Shown here: piece after piece, positions 9,675 to 20,086 of the stretch
How positions within the stretch are numbered: position 1 is the first letter of the stretch
Layout: each line of letters opens with the position of its first letter
Source: Flavobacteriales bacterium
GTDB taxonomy: Bacteria; Bacteroidota; Bacteroidia; Flavobacteriales_F; PHOS-HE28
DNA length: 64,000 bases
NCBI GenBank assembly: GCA_023957375.1
Contig: JAMLHB010000001.1
Coordinates: 62,001-126,000 of the forward strand
Direction: 5' to 3'
Translations under genes and position numbers: made by a program
The notes under the pieces: generated by a model
The model's input: only the letters and a program-made list of their open reading frames with translations
Told to the model about the DNA's origin: nothing
The model's database searches: none

Positions 9675-10904
9675 TCAGGGTTCAATGGTGGTGATGAGGA
9701 AATCCATACCGGTATAGGTGGTTGATGATGGATTATTTACTACCCACCGGATAGCGCCTGTGCGCGCCTCAACATGCTCGATGACGACATTCGGAGCGGA
9801 AGGCCAGTCGCCGATAATGGATACCGAAGCAGCGGTCACGTTGGTCATACCGGGTATGGTGCCCGTGATGGTCACCCGGGTAAATGCGGAAATCGTGGTG
9901 GGTGGGTAATACCATACTTCGATCGCTTTATCCACGGCACGTTGCCACCTTCCTGCTTGCCAATGGTAATATCCGGGATATACGTCGTTGGGGAAGGTCC
10001 CAGCAGTGTTCGTGTTGTACACCATCAGGCCGTTCACTACGTTGGCTGCTCCCACTGGGTTGGCGTTGTTGAGGGCTGAAAGGGCAACACGTGGCATTAT
10101 CACCCCCCGGTTGGTGCTCTGCACATCCAGGGCGGCCCCATTGGCTGGTGTGCCGCCGATGCCCACACGCCCGCTGGCATCGATGCGCATGCGTTCGGCG
10201 CTGGTTGTGCTGAATCCGATGGTGTTGGCTGCTGGACTATACAGACCGGCATTGGCACTCGTGGTCCATGAATAGGAGGGAATCGCGGGAGTGCCGGAGT
10301 TTACAAGTTGGATCTGGTGTGCATTCGGGAACCGTACACGCTCAGTGCCACCCGTGGAAACACCGATTACGTTGTTTCCCTGGCGGAAGAGTCCCATGCC
10401 TTGGCTGGCATTCCACGAATAGATCGGCGCGGCGGCCGTCCCGTCCCCGAACGATTGTAGTGCACCCCCGGCGGTGACATCAAAACGGTCCAGGTTGTTG
10501 GTCTTGATGCGAAGCGCCACGTTGTCGATGGTGCCCAGAAAGTTATTGGTGGTAGTGGTGCCGTAATTACCCGTAGTGCTCCACGCTTCCTTACCGTTGA
10601 ACAGACGCAGCCATTCGGTGCCGGTCCAATAGTAATAGCCCGGGGTTACTTCGTTGGCTCCGGAGCCGGCCGTGGCATTATTGTACACCATCAACGAAGC
10701 GGCTGGCGAGGCTACTGGTCCTGCGGCATTGCGCGCAGTCAGGTTTACACGCGGGATCAACAGGCCGCGGTCCGTGGAAGCAATGTCCAGCATGGCCGAG
10801 GCTGCCGGCGTCGCGCCCGTTGTGTTGATGCCGATGTTTTGGGCGGATGCCGGGAGACAGTTGGCCACTGCCGCAACCAAGGCCAGGGTGTATAGATTTC
10901 TCAT
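9675..10904 (-). CDS. Secreted protein with tail-fibre-like repeats
   Basis: A 409-aa product starting with a signal peptide (MRNLYTLALVAAVANCLPASAQN). It contains two copies of a segment common in Bacteroidota surface proteins: SAMLDIASTDRGLLIPRV near residue 35 and GAALDVQSTNRGVIMPRV near 255, each followed by a VNGLMVYNTNTAG... / GYYYWTGTEWLRL... block. This is the 'MLDV-SS--GlLiPR' motif seen at the start of tail-fibre-like and cell-wall-anchor-like proteins. It probably forms a beta-rich extracellular structure. No catalytic motif is seen. The start at 10904 is set by the signal peptide; a TATCTTGC box lies 44 nt upstream. Confidence 0.78.
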   Translation of the reverse strand: MRNLYTLALVAAVANCLPASAQNIGINTTGATPAASAMLDIASTDRGLLIPRVNLTARNAAGPVASPAASLMVYNNATAGSGANEVTPGYYYWTGTEWLRLFNGKEAWSTTGNYGTTTTNNFLGTIDNVALRIKTNNLDRFDVTAGGALQSFGDGTAAAPIYSWNASQGMGLFRQGNNVIGVSTGGTERVRFPNAHQIQLVNSGTPAIPSYSWTTSANAGLYSPAANTIGFSTTSAERMRIDASGRVGIGGTPANGAALDVQSTNRGVIMPRVALSALNNANPVGAANVVNGLMVYNTNTAGTFPNDVYPGYYHWQAGRWQRAVDKAIEVWYYPPTTISAFTRVTITGTIPGMTNVTAASVSIIGDWPSAPNVVIEHVEARTGAIRWVVNNPSSTTYTGMDFLITTIEP

Positions 10905-10947
10905 CGGGTTCAGGTTGGGGTGAAACAAGCGCGATCGCAAGTGATTT

Positions 10948-10955
10948 GCAAGATA
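10948..10955 (-). promoter_or_regulatory. Candidate -7 box upstream of the tail-fibre-like gene
   Basis: TATCTTGC on the minus strand, similar to the Bacteroidota -7 element, 44 nt before the start at 10904. It supports a start at the signal peptide rather than at the upstream in-frame ATG (10940). Tentative, with no -33 element recognised. Confidence 0.3.
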
Positions 10956-11122
10956 TAGCGGTTCCCCTGCATCTTATGCGCGCCGAGCGATATTATTATC
11001 CACAACCAGCTCGGCCGGGTGTTCATTTTTTTCAACTCCTGCCTTCCCCTGGAACCGCAGGGTTGGACCAAGGTTTTCTGGCCCTCGCTACGCCTTCTGC
11101 GGCATGATCCAGGGTTGGAACC

Positions 11123-11129
11123 TATTTTG
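11123..11129 (+). promoter_or_regulatory. Candidate -7 box before the DUF2079 gene
   Basis: TATTTTG resembles the -7 consensus TAnnTTTG. It ends 5 nt before the ATG at 11135, so either that ATG is read from a leaderless mRNA or translation begins at the ATG at 11162. Confidence 0.35.
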
Positions 11130-11134
11130 CACAC

Positions 11135-12610
11135 ATGTGGAAACGGACCGTCGCGCGATCCATGGGTTCGGCGGAATACCGGTGGCCCATCCGGGTTTTG
11201 GGCCTGTTCGCGTTGATCTATGCGCTGGTGTTCGTTCCCAACCATCTGCTGTTCCGAACCTATGCCTTGGACCTCGGCTTGTACACCCACGCCGCCGTCA
11301 CCTATGCGCACGGGCATCTGGCGGACTGCAGATTGTTTCTCGGCTCCGGTCAACCCTTGCTCGCAGACCATTTCGACCTGCATTTGATGCTTTGGGCGCC
11401 GCTGACCTGGCTGTTCGGCCAATGGACCCTGCTGTTGGTGCAATGGGTTGCGGTGCTTGCGGGCGGCTGGGGTATGTGGCGTTGGCTGCGTGAATTGGGG
11501 GCGTCGCCAAGCACGGCTACATGGGGCTTGGCGCATTTCCTTGCCTTTTTCGGAATATATGGTGCCTTTACGTTTGATTTTCACAGCAACGTGGTCGCCA
11601 CCATGGCATTCCCTTGGTACGGCCTGGCACTGGCCAAACAGCGGAAGGCATGGGCCTGGTTGTTGTTGTTGTTCATGCTTTCCGCCAAGGAGAACATGGG
11701 CATCTGGCTGTGCTTCGTGGCCATCGGCTTTTTGGTCCACCAGGGAAAAGACAAGGCCATGCGATGGATGCTTGCTGCACAAGCCTTCACGGCCCTGGCT
11801 TGGAGCACGGTGGTGATCGGCTTGGTGATGCCGGCGTTGGCTGGCGGCGTGCCATATGTCGGATGGAAGTACCCGGCGCTCGGGAGCGGTCCCTTGGACG
11901 CCGTGCGCATCCTGGCCTTGCATCCTGCGCAGGTGTTCCAAGGTCTTTTGGACGGGGGGGATGTGCCGGAGGGCCATGCCATAAAACAGGAGATGCTCAT
12001 GCTGCTGTGCATCGCAGGAGGCTGGGCCTTGTTGCTACGCCCCTGGATCCTCCTGATGGCCGTGCCTTTGCTCCTTCAAAAGCTTTTGCACGCCGGGCCG
12101 GCACAGTGGGGCGTACTGGGGCACTACTCCGTGGAGTTTGCGCCGCTCTGCACAATGGCGGTGTTCACGTGGCCACCCGTGCGGATGGGGACCCGTGCAG
12201 GGAAGGTTTTGGCAGTGCTTGCCACAGTGGGGTCCATTGCGGTTGCCGTGCATGTCATGGATGCCAGCATCTACAAGGAGAACCGTGCCCGGCAACGGGT
12301 CTACCAAGCGGATCATTATTCACGGGACTATGATGTTCCGGCCGTGCGGCGCTTGCTGCGCGGTATTCCATCCGGCGCAGCTGTTTCGGCTTCCGCGGCA
12401 TTTGTGCCACACCTGGTTTCACATCGGGACTTGTACCTGTACCCCGTGCTGGATCACGCGCAGGTGATCGTACTGGCAACCAAGGAAGAACCCTATCCCC
12501 TAAGCCGTGATGAATTCGCCGCTTCACAGGACACACTGCGCCGGTCGGTGCATTGGGCCGAAGCGGAACAGTGTGATGGAGCCGTGATGTATACACGGAA
12601 AACCCCATAG
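11135..12610 (+). CDS. DUF2079 polytopic membrane protein (GT-C-like)
   Basis: A 491-aa protein with about ten hydrophobic segments. The N-terminal region has the DUF2079 pattern YALDLGLYTHAA...(L)ADHFDLHL, in which a luminal Asp (DLGLY) and His-rich loop lie where GT-C glycosyltransferases carry their active-site acidic residues. DUF2079 proteins are thought to be lipid-linked-sugar-dependent transferases but this is not established. An internal ATG at 11162 (MGSAEYRWPIRVLG) lies 32 nt after a -7-like box and could be the true start. Neighbours do not define a pathway; two other GT-C-like proteins occur elsewhere in the window. Confidence 0.8.
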   Translation: MWKRTVARSMGSAEYRWPIRVLGLFALIYALVFVPNHLLFRTYALDLGLYTHAAVTYAHGHLADCRLFLGSGQPLLADHFDLHLMLWAPLTWLFGQWTLLLVQWVAVLAGGWGMWRWLRELGASPSTATWGLAHFLAFFGIYGAFTFDFHSNVVATMAFPWYGLALAKQRKAWAWLLLLFMLSAKENMGIWLCFVAIGFLVHQGKDKAMRWMLAAQAFTALAWSTVVIGLVMPALAGGVPYVGWKYPALGSGPLDAVRILALHPAQVFQGLLDGGDVPEGHAIKQEMLMLLCIAGGWALLLRPWILLMAVPLLLQKLLHAGPAQWGVLGHYSVEFAPLCTMAVFTWPPVRMGTRAGKVLAVLATVGSIAVAVHVMDASIYKENRARQRVYQADHYSRDYDVPAVRRLLRGIPSGAAVSASAAFVPHLVSHRDLYLYPVLDHAQVIVLATKEEPYPLSRDEFAASQDTLRRSVHWAEAEQCDGAVMYTRKTP

Positions 12611-12687
12611 CCCGCATGGGAACAGAAATGACGCGAAGCGGTTGTTGCACTCCCACGGGCGGGAGCAGGGCAACGGACAATGGTGCC

Positions 12688-12695
12688 CACCTTTG
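12688..12695 (+). promoter_or_regulatory. Candidate -7 box for the FAD-linked oxidase gene
   Basis: CACCTTTG, followed by CAG, matches the -7 consensus at seven of the eight expected positions (T1 replaced by C). The same ten bases ACCTTTGCAG recur upstream of ettA at 30981. The box ends 6 nt before the ATG at 12702, so the transcript may be leaderless. Confidence 0.4.
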
Positions 12696-12701
12696 CAGGC
12701 G

Positions 12702-14105
<1,404 letters not shown>

Positions 14106-14414
14106 GCCCCTCCGGGTACGTTATGCCAGCTTGAATTACAGATCAGGCCATAAGATGCGCGGCTAGTTTTTTCCAGGACGATCCGGGGGGCCTGTGGCGT
14201 AGCCATAGCTATGGCACTGGGTACCCGAAGAAGTAATACCCTTTCATCATACATATCCGCCTGGTCCGTTCCTGGTTGCCGCAGAGTCTTCTGAGGAAGA
14301 CCGCTGCGGAAGTGTAGGTGGTTGTGAATGGCGAAAGGGTATAATGCGGAAAAGGGGCAAGCAAAACCTGTCCCGCCACAGCGGGATCGGACCAATTTGT
14401 GGTTCAAGTTGGTA
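14106..14414. other. Intergenic region between convergent genes with three palindromic elements
   Basis: No convincing gene. It holds a 14-bp perfect palindrome GCCATAGCTATGGC (14202-14215); a 6+6 bp stem-loop CCGCAG-A-GTCTTC / GAAGAC-CG-CTGCGG (14279-14309); and a small hairpin TCCCGC-CACA-GCGGGA (14371-14386). The stretch 14174-14213 resembles 35690-35732 elsewhere in this window (shared CAGGnCGAT...GGGGG...GCGTAGC). The stem-loop at 14279 sits between two converging genes and might terminate both, although no T-run follows. Confidence 0.6.
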
Positions 14415-15050
14415 TTAAGGTTGCCCGTGGTCCACGCTTCGTGCCAATTTTCCGTTCGGGTCCCACCACCGCCAAACCCCGGTTTCGCGGCCTTCCCGGT
14501 ACCAGCCCTGGCGCTGCGGTTTCCCGTTGCCGTAGAACCAGGTCCATCGCCCCGTGCGCTTCCCCTGGTGGAATTGGCCGGCGGTGACCGCTATGGACGT
14601 GCTGTCCACTTTGTACCACTCCATGTAGGCGCCTTCCGGCATGCCGTTGTCGTACCAGGTCACCTGGCGCGGCGACCCATCGGCGAAGAAGCGGTACAGC
14701 ACCCCATGCGGCCCGCCGTCCCTGAACCGCTCGACCCGCAGCAGCTGGCCGTTGGGCGCCCAATACGCCTGCAGCCCATCCTTCTTTCCGTGTTCATAGG
14801 TCACTATGGCCAGGGTATCGCCTGCAGGGCCCAAGGTCACCCAGGGGCCATGCCGGCTGTCGTCCACATACCGGCCGGTGGTGGTTGATCCGTCAGCGGC
14901 AAAAAACCGGACCGGTCCGTCCTTCACACCATCTCGGCGGGTCACTACCGCACGTAGGAGGCCATCGTGGTCACGCACTTGGTTCACCACGGGCCGGCCG
15001 CTACAGGCCGCCAGCAGCATCAGGGTGATCATCCCAACCACGGGGTTCAT
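14415..15050 (-). CDS. MORN-like repeat lipoprotein
   Basis: A 211-aa product with a lipoprotein signal peptide (MNPVVGMITLMLLAACSG; lipobox LAAC, Cys16). The mature part has 6-7 repeats of the 'G-x-x-x-G-x-W-x-x-Y-x-x-xG' type (for instance GPWVTLGPAGDTLAIVTYEHGKKDG and GRWTWFYGNGKPQRQGWYREGRETG), as in MORN / YwqK-type 'antitoxin component' proteins that are common in Bacteroidota. These repeats form an open beta-sheet. Function is unknown, probably a membrane-anchored structural or binding protein. The start is fixed by the lipobox; the upstream in-frame ATG at 15140 would bury it. Confidence 0.8.
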   Translation of the reverse strand: MNPVVGMITLMLLAACSGRPVVNQVRDHDGLLRAVVTRRDGVKDGPVRFFAADGSTTTGRYVDDSRHGPWVTLGPAGDTLAIVTYEHGKKDGLQAYWAPNGQLLRVERFRDGGPHGVLYRFFADGSPRQVTWYDNGMPEGAYMEWYKVDSTSIAVTAGQFHQGKRTGRWTWFYGNGKPQRQGWYREGRETGVWRWWDPNGKLARSVDHGQP

Positions 15051-15210
15051 CACGAGTGTGTGCGCAGTGGGCCGGGGCAACGCGGTGGGATGTACTGGAT
15101 GGGTTGCAGACACGGACGGAATGTTGCGATGAAGGTACACTCCGGAAGCTTCCTGCCCCGAGGCTTCACTTGCTTCGGCCGCACCATCCCGATATGCGGC
15201 GATCGATCGA

Positions 15211-17949
15211 TCAAGGTACTACGGTAACCGTGCCGCGGATCTCGTGGTTGTCCTTGGTGAAAGCTTCGCGCAGGTTTGCTTGGAACACGTACACCCCCAA
15301 GGGCATCTTCTTGCCGTCGGCCGTGCCGTCCCATTCCTCATACGGGTCCGTGCTGGAGAACACCTCGCGGCCCCAGCGATTGAATATCCGCAAGGAGTAG
15401 CTGTCCAGTTCCACCACGTTGTTGATGGGCCGCCAGGTGTCGTTGATGCCGTCGCCGTTGGGGGTGAAGGCGTTGGGCGCGAAGTACACGAAATCCTGCT
15501 GTTCCAAATGGGCGATGATCGTGTCCGGGAAGAAGATGGTGACCGGGATCGTCGCCATCGTTGTGTCGTTCTGGTTCGGGGTGTTGTACTTGAATTCCCA
15601 GTACTTGAACGAATAGTACTGCCCGGGGAACACGGTCAACGTGTCAATGGATTCGGGGATGCGTTCCACGGTGGCCGGGAAATCCGTGTACAGGTCCAGG
15701 TTGTACCGGATGGCCGCACTGCCGGGCGGATCGGTGAGCAGCACCACCGGGTACTTGATGGGTGGGGCGAAATGCGCGATCACCGTGTCAGGTGCGGCGA
15801 GGTCCACCGTGGCCACGCTGTCCGATGGGGAGGGGGACACATTGGCCTGGGCCGTTTCCCAGTGGTCGAATTGCCATCCTTCGGCGGAAATGGCCTGGAT
15901 CGTGGTGGCGATGCCTCCATAATAGGTTCCCGTGAACGGATATGATCCCGGCTGGATGGAATTGATCTGGATGCTTCCGCTCAAGGGCGGTTCCACTTTG
16001 AAGACCACGTTGTACGGCCCCTCCAGTTCGTAGCAGTCCACCATGCCTTGCTGGATGTCCGTGCAGCGCGCAGTGATGAAGTCCCGCATCTGCTGCACGT
16101 TGGCCTGCCACTCGGCCATGGTGCCGCCCCAGCGGGCGACCTGCCCCGGCATTTCGGGCGTGATCAAGTTGATCAGGCTGTCCAGGTAGGGCAGCATCAC
16201 TTGGCAGCTGAACAGGGTGTTGCCCAGGTCGATGTAGCGGTTCACGTAATAGTCGTGCACCATGGGGTTCTCGTCCATCAGCTTCTGCAGGATGGGCACG
16301 TGGCCTTGGCCGCCAGGGTCGGGCAGGTTCTCCGCGTTGCACGGGTCGGCGTCGGGGGTGGTCTGCGGAACGCCGGTGTAGTTGATGTAGTGGCCGAACA
16401 CCGCGTCATTGTCCCACAGGGTATAGCCCCACTTTTTATGTTGGCCGTTCGGGTTCATGCCCCGCCACCAGCCGGTGTTCCAGTTCAACCAATCGGTGCA
16501 TACGGTGTAGCTGTTCAACACCACATAATCCACCAGGCTCCTCCAGTCGAACTGGCCGTCAACAGTGCCAAAGGCTGCCGGGTCGCCCATGTTGTTGCCC
16601 AGGATATACGCGCGCAGGGCATCCCAATCCGTTTGCGCCTGGGGGCCGCCGTATTCGCTCCAGGTGCTACCCCAGGTTTTCAGGTATTGCAGGTCGTATT
16701 TGTCTTGGCCGTAGTAGCCCCTGGTGTAGTCGTTATCGTCCACCTTCTCCCGGATCTCGTACACGCCCCAGTATTGCCCATTGACGTACACCACGCACGG
16801 TTCATACGTGCGCACGTCCAACTTCAGGTGCCCTGCCTGCGCCAAGCTGTGCACATAGGCATCGCGTATGTGGGCGCCATCCTCGAAGGGGTAGTTGTCA
16901 TTGGCCCCGCCCTTGATGATCAGGCGTTGGTATTTGTCGCGCTGCGAGGCATGGAAGACCGGGTAGTGGATCGCGCTGTTGTATCCGCTTTGGTCGCGGG
17001 CGATGTAGTCGAATCCCCGCTGGTCGTATGCCCAGGAGTCGTTTCCGTGCTTGTTGAACTGGCCGGTGGCTTCATCCCGAAGCAGTTGGTCCGGCCCGAA
17101 GTATTCAAATGAGCCCCAAGGGTCGATCGAGCCGTTGCCGTTCACCAGGTCGTCCACTTGGTCGCCGGCCACGCTCAATACGGCGGTGGTGTGTGTGGCA
17201 TCCACGAAGTACGTGTTGGTTTCCAGGAAGCTGGGCGGCACACCGGGCGTGGAACTGAAGCAGCGTGCGCGCACCACCGTGGTGGCCGAAAGGTTGATCG
17301 GGCCCGTGTAGGCCGTGGAGGCTGCTGTAGGCTCCGTGCCGTCCAAGGTGTAGCGGATGGTGCTGGACCCGTCGCTGGTGGACATGGAGATGCTGACCTG
17401 CCCGTTGTAGAACCCTGCTCCCGGGCTTAGCTGCGGCTTGGGCGCGTATGTGGGCGAAGCCCCAGAATTGGGCGCATTGGGCGTGGGAACAAGAAAGGGC
17501 GACCACGTAGCCGCTCCATCGGTGGTGCGCCCCAGGCTGTGCCCAAGCTGGGTCAGCGGGTTCAACACGGCGTCATCCACAATGGTGGCGGAAGGGTCGG
17601 AGAGCACCACGTGGTCCCCCTCGGTCTGGTTCAGGTTGAAGCTGGTGTGAAACTCTGCGCCGGCGGCCGTGTTCCGTTTGCTGAAGAAAACCATCAACCG
17701 CCCATTGGCTGCAATGGATGCTCCTGCGGGAAAAGCCCATTTGGTGGGGTTGCTCACCTTGTTGCTCAAGTACCAGCCGCTGAGGTCCACTGCCGCCGTG
17801 GTGGTGTTGAGCAGTTCGGCCCAATCCTCGTGCTCCCCGAAACTATCCGCTAAGCCGTTCATGTTGGAGGTGTTCACCTCGTTGATCACCACTTGGGCCG
17901 TGGATGAAAGGCTGATCAGCACCGACAGCAGAACGGATAATTGGCGCAT
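15211..17949 (-). CDS. CotH-kinase family T9SS cargo with lamin-tail domain (type-B sorting)
   Basis: A 912-aa secreted protein. In order: signal peptide (MRQLSVLLSVLISLSSTAQ); lamin-tail domain (VVINEVNTSNMNGLADSFGEHEDWAEL..., about 20-125); a chitobiase/FN3-like domain (SSTIRYTLDGTEPTAAST, about 150-215); CotH kinase-like domain (RLIIKGGANDNYPFEDGAHIRDAY ... YVNGQYWGVYEIREKVDDNDY ... YTLWDNDAVFGHY, about 220-570); two bacterial-repeat-like modules (GWQFDHWE, YSFKYWEFKY); and a gliding-motility-type (type B) T9SS tail beginning NAFTPNGDGINDTWRP. CotH-like kinases phosphorylate secreted proteins; whether this one is active is unknown. The frame stays open to 19017, but that extension is antisense to a real gene and was rejected. 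Confidence 0.92.
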   Translation of the reverse strand: MRQLSVLLSVLISLSSTAQVVINEVNTSNMNGLADSFGEHEDWAELLNTTTAAVDLSGWYLSNKVSNPTKWAFPAGASIAANGRLMVFFSKRNTAAGAEFHTSFNLNQTEGDHVVLSDPSATIVDDAVLNPLTQLGHSLGRTTDGAATWSPFLVPTPNAPNSGASPTYAPKPQLSPGAGFYNGQVSISMSTSDGSSTIRYTLDGTEPTAASTAYTGPINLSATTVVRARCFSSTPGVPPSFLETNTYFVDATHTTAVLSVAGDQVDDLVNGNGSIDPWGSFEYFGPDQLLRDEATGQFNKHGNDSWAYDQRGFDYIARDQSGYNSAIHYPVFHASQRDKYQRLIIKGGANDNYPFEDGAHIRDAYVHSLAQAGHLKLDVRTYEPCVVYVNGQYWGVYEIREKVDDNDYTRGYYGQDKYDLQYLKTWGSTWSEYGGPQAQTDWDALRAYILGNNMGDPAAFGTVDGQFDWRSLVDYVVLNSYTVCTDWLNWNTGWWRGMNPNGQHKKWGYTLWDNDAVFGHYINYTGVPQTTPDADPCNAENLPDPGGQGHVPILQKLMDENPMVHDYYVNRYIDLGNTLFSCQVMLPYLDSLINLITPEMPGQVARWGGTMAEWQANVQQMRDFITARCTDIQQGMVDCYELEGPYNVVFKVEPPLSGSIQINSIQPGSYPFTGTYYGGIATTIQAISAEGWQFDHWETAQANVSPSPSDSVATVDLAAPDTVIAHFAPPIKYPVVLLTDPPGSAAIRYNLDLYTDFPATVERIPESIDTLTVFPGQYYSFKYWEFKYNTPNQNDTTMATIPVTIFFPDTIIAHLEQQDFVYFAPNAFTPNGDGINDTWRPINNVVELDSYSLRIFNRWGREVFSSTDPYEEWDGTADGKKMPLGVYVFQANLREAFTKDNHEIRGTVTVVP

Positions 17950-18131
17950 AGCGGGAGTGTGGATGGCGGGAATGCCCGTGGTGAAGCTTGGGTGATTTCC
18001 CACCGGTTGGGCGTATGACGTACCGGGGGTCGGGAACGGTGCCTGCATTTCCCGCACGGTGTGCCCGATGGGGTGCGCAGTGCGATGAAAAGGCACATCC
18101 CGGTCGCTGACGGAAGCATGGCAGCATTGGT

Positions 18132-19562
18132 CTATTTCCGTCGAAAGCGTCGGACAACGGTCTTTTTGTCCGCTTCCACGGAATCTGTCTGCTGGAACTC
18201 CGCCTTGAGCGCGTGAAGCACACGGCCATCGGGATCGGTCAGCGCGGCCCAGGCATCGATGTGCACCACGGTGGCGATGGTGCTGTCTATCGGGGGAACC
18301 CGGTCTTTTTGCACGGGGAACACGTTCTGTTCCCGCAAGGTCATTTCCAACGGTGCGGCGCTGCGGAACAAGTTGGGGTCTTTGGCCCAGGCATAGGTAA
18401 GGTCGTACCAAGAAGGTTGGATGACCACCGCCGTGCGCCCATCCCGCCATGCATCCACCTGCGCGGCCACCTGCGAAGGATGCAGGTTGTTTCCCCGCCA
18501 GGGGGCAAAGGTGGCCAGCATGGCCACTACCGTGCCGCCTGCCAGGATGTTCTTCCATTTGGGCAGCACGGGCAAGGCCTGCACGGCCAAGGCAATGAGC
18601 AGGTAAAATCCAGGCGATGCGAACAGCAGGTACCGGTCCAAATACATGGGGAAGAGGAAGGAAACCAGGAACATCCCCAACAGCGGTATGGCGGTCCAAA
18701 GCAGCGCAATCGCCATGGCGGAGCTGCGGATGCGTGTGCGCCGGAGCATCAAGGCCGTAGCGATCAGGGCGATGAAGAACACCGCCACCACCGGGGCATT
18801 GCTCCAGCGCAACACCATGTTGTACGGTTCCTCCCAGCTTGGGGAGGATAACCAGGTGCCGTTGCCAAGGCTGTCGCCGGCACGTTGGCCCAAGATGCCC
18901 AACAGAGGCAGGCTGCACAGCAGGGTGAGCCCTGCAGCGGCCAACATCTTCACCCGCACCTGCCGCAGCATGGGCACATAGAACACCAGCACCACCTCCA
19001 GCCCCACCATCAGCCAACCGAAATAGTGCGCCCAGGTGGCCAGCACGTTAGCTGTCACCAACCAGCCGATGGAGGCCGGGCGCAGGGCCGGGTGCCGGTG
19101 GTGATCGTCGGCCAAGCGTACCAGTTGCCACACCGCCCAAGTGCACGACAGCACCAGCAGCGGGTAGGCGCGCACCTCGTGGGCAAATGCGTAGCTGTGC
19201 TGGCTGAACGTGAAGAGCAAAGCGGCGGTAAGCCCTGCCATGATGCCCCCCGACCGCCTGCCCAACAGGAACAAGGGCCACACGGTGAATGCGCTGAACA
19301 GCGCCGAAGGAATCCTCAGCCAGGCAGGGTCCAACGGCACCAATGAAGCCCAGCCATGGATCAACAGGAAATACAAGGGTGGATTGTTCTCCGTACGCAG
19401 CATGGCAAAGAGCTCGGCCAGCGGCCGGGTGGACCAATAGACCGTGAAGGGCTCGTCACCCGCCAATTCATTCACTCCGGTCCACGCCAGCTTCAATACC
19501 AAGTTCAACAGAACCAGGGTGGCGGGCCACCACCATGCCGATGGGCGGAGCCTGGAGGTCAA
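18132..19562 (-). CDS. GT39-like (ArnT/PMT type) membrane glycosyltransferase
   Basis: A 476-aa polytopic protein. The first luminal loop has NELAGDEPFTVYWS, matching the D-E of GT-C/PMT-type enzymes (DExx motif that coordinates the metal or lipid phosphate), and QHSYAFAHEVRAYPL matches the next conserved block. About ten to eleven membrane segments follow with a C-terminal periplasmic domain. I set the start at a TTG (19562) whose TTGA overlaps the TGA stop of the GNAT gene; the product then begins MTSRLRPSAWWWPATL just before the first helix. An ATG at 19679 is possible but would overlap the GNAT gene by 121 bp. Substrate is unknown. Confidence 0.82.
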   Translation of the reverse strand: MTSRLRPSAWWWPATLVLLNLVLKLAWTGVNELAGDEPFTVYWSTRPLAELFAMLRTENNPPLYFLLIHGWASLVPLDPAWLRIPSALFSAFTVWPLFLLGRRSGGIMAGLTAALLFTFSQHSYAFAHEVRAYPLLVLSCTWAVWQLVRLADDHHRHPALRPASIGWLVTANVLATWAHYFGWLMVGLEVVLVFYVPMLRQVRVKMLAAAGLTLLCSLPLLGILGQRAGDSLGNGTWLSSPSWEEPYNMVLRWSNAPVVAVFFIALIATALMLRRTRIRSSAMAIALLWTAIPLLGMFLVSFLFPMYLDRYLLFASPGFYLLIALAVQALPVLPKWKNILAGGTVVAMLATFAPWRGNNLHPSQVAAQVDAWRDGRTAVVIQPSWYDLTYAWAKDPNLFRSAAPLEMTLREQNVFPVQKDRVPPIDSTIATVVHIDAWAALTDPDGRVLHALKAEFQQTDSVEADKKTVVRRFRRK

Positions 19563-19993
19563 AGTGGTTGGTACATCAGTAGGTGGATGCCGATGTCTTG
19601 CACCTCGAACAGGCTTCCCAGCCTTGTGAAACCGGCACGGGCATAAAATGGAACCGCCCGCTGGCGTGCATGGCACCACACCAAGTCGGCATGTCTGTCG
19701 AGGAGGCCGTCCATCCCGAAACGCAGCAACCGCGCGCCCAAACCTGCCCTGCGGAATGGCGCTGCAGTGGCCATGCCGCGCACGCGGTATGGCCGCTCTC
19801 CCTTAAGCATCGGGTTCCGTTCCGGAAGGAAGGAAGCCACGGCCACCAGCTCACTGTCTTGTTCAACGCCGATGTGAAAGCTCCCCGGGTTGCGGTCCTG
19901 CGGCCATTCCATCTCCTCCATGGCCTGCATGGGCCTTAATACCTGCTGCCGCAAGGCATGGGTTTCCTCCGGTGAGGCGAAGCGGATGTGCAT
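19559..19993 (-). CDS. GNAT-family N-acetyltransferase
   Basis: A 144-aa acetyltransferase of the GNAT fold. The acetyl-CoA site is visible as RVRGMATAAPFRRAGLGARLLRF (motif A, R/QxxGxG/A = RRAGLG). The C-terminal HARQRAVPFYARAGFTRLGSLFEVQDIGIHLLM is the usual 'A-x-x-F-Y-x-x-x-G-F' block. The N-terminus MHIRFASPEETHALRQQVLRP matches small cytoplasmic GNATs. Start at 19993 was preferred over the upstream 20044 ATG. Its stop overlaps the possible TTG start of the next gene, which suggests translational coupling. Substrate unknown. Confidence 0.88.
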   Translation of the reverse strand: MHIRFASPEETHALRQQVLRPMQAMEEMEWPQDRNPGSFHIGVEQDSELVAVASFLPERNPMLKGERPYRVRGMATAAPFRRAGLGARLLRFGMDGLLDRHADLVWCHARQRAVPFYARAGFTRLGSLFEVQDIGIHLLMYQPL

Positions 19994-20086
19994 GGCGGTA
20001 CGGCAGCGCCAAGTTACGCCCGCACCGGTGCTGTTGCTTCCCAACCCTCAGGTGCCCGGGTTTTTGCCGAATGTGGCCGTGGCAAA

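Noticed and set aside
17950..19017. N-terminal extension of the CotH-type protein over more than 350 codons
   Set aside because: It runs antisense-like through the GT39 gene (frame-shifted on the same strand) and has no coding character; a clear signal peptide starts at 17949.
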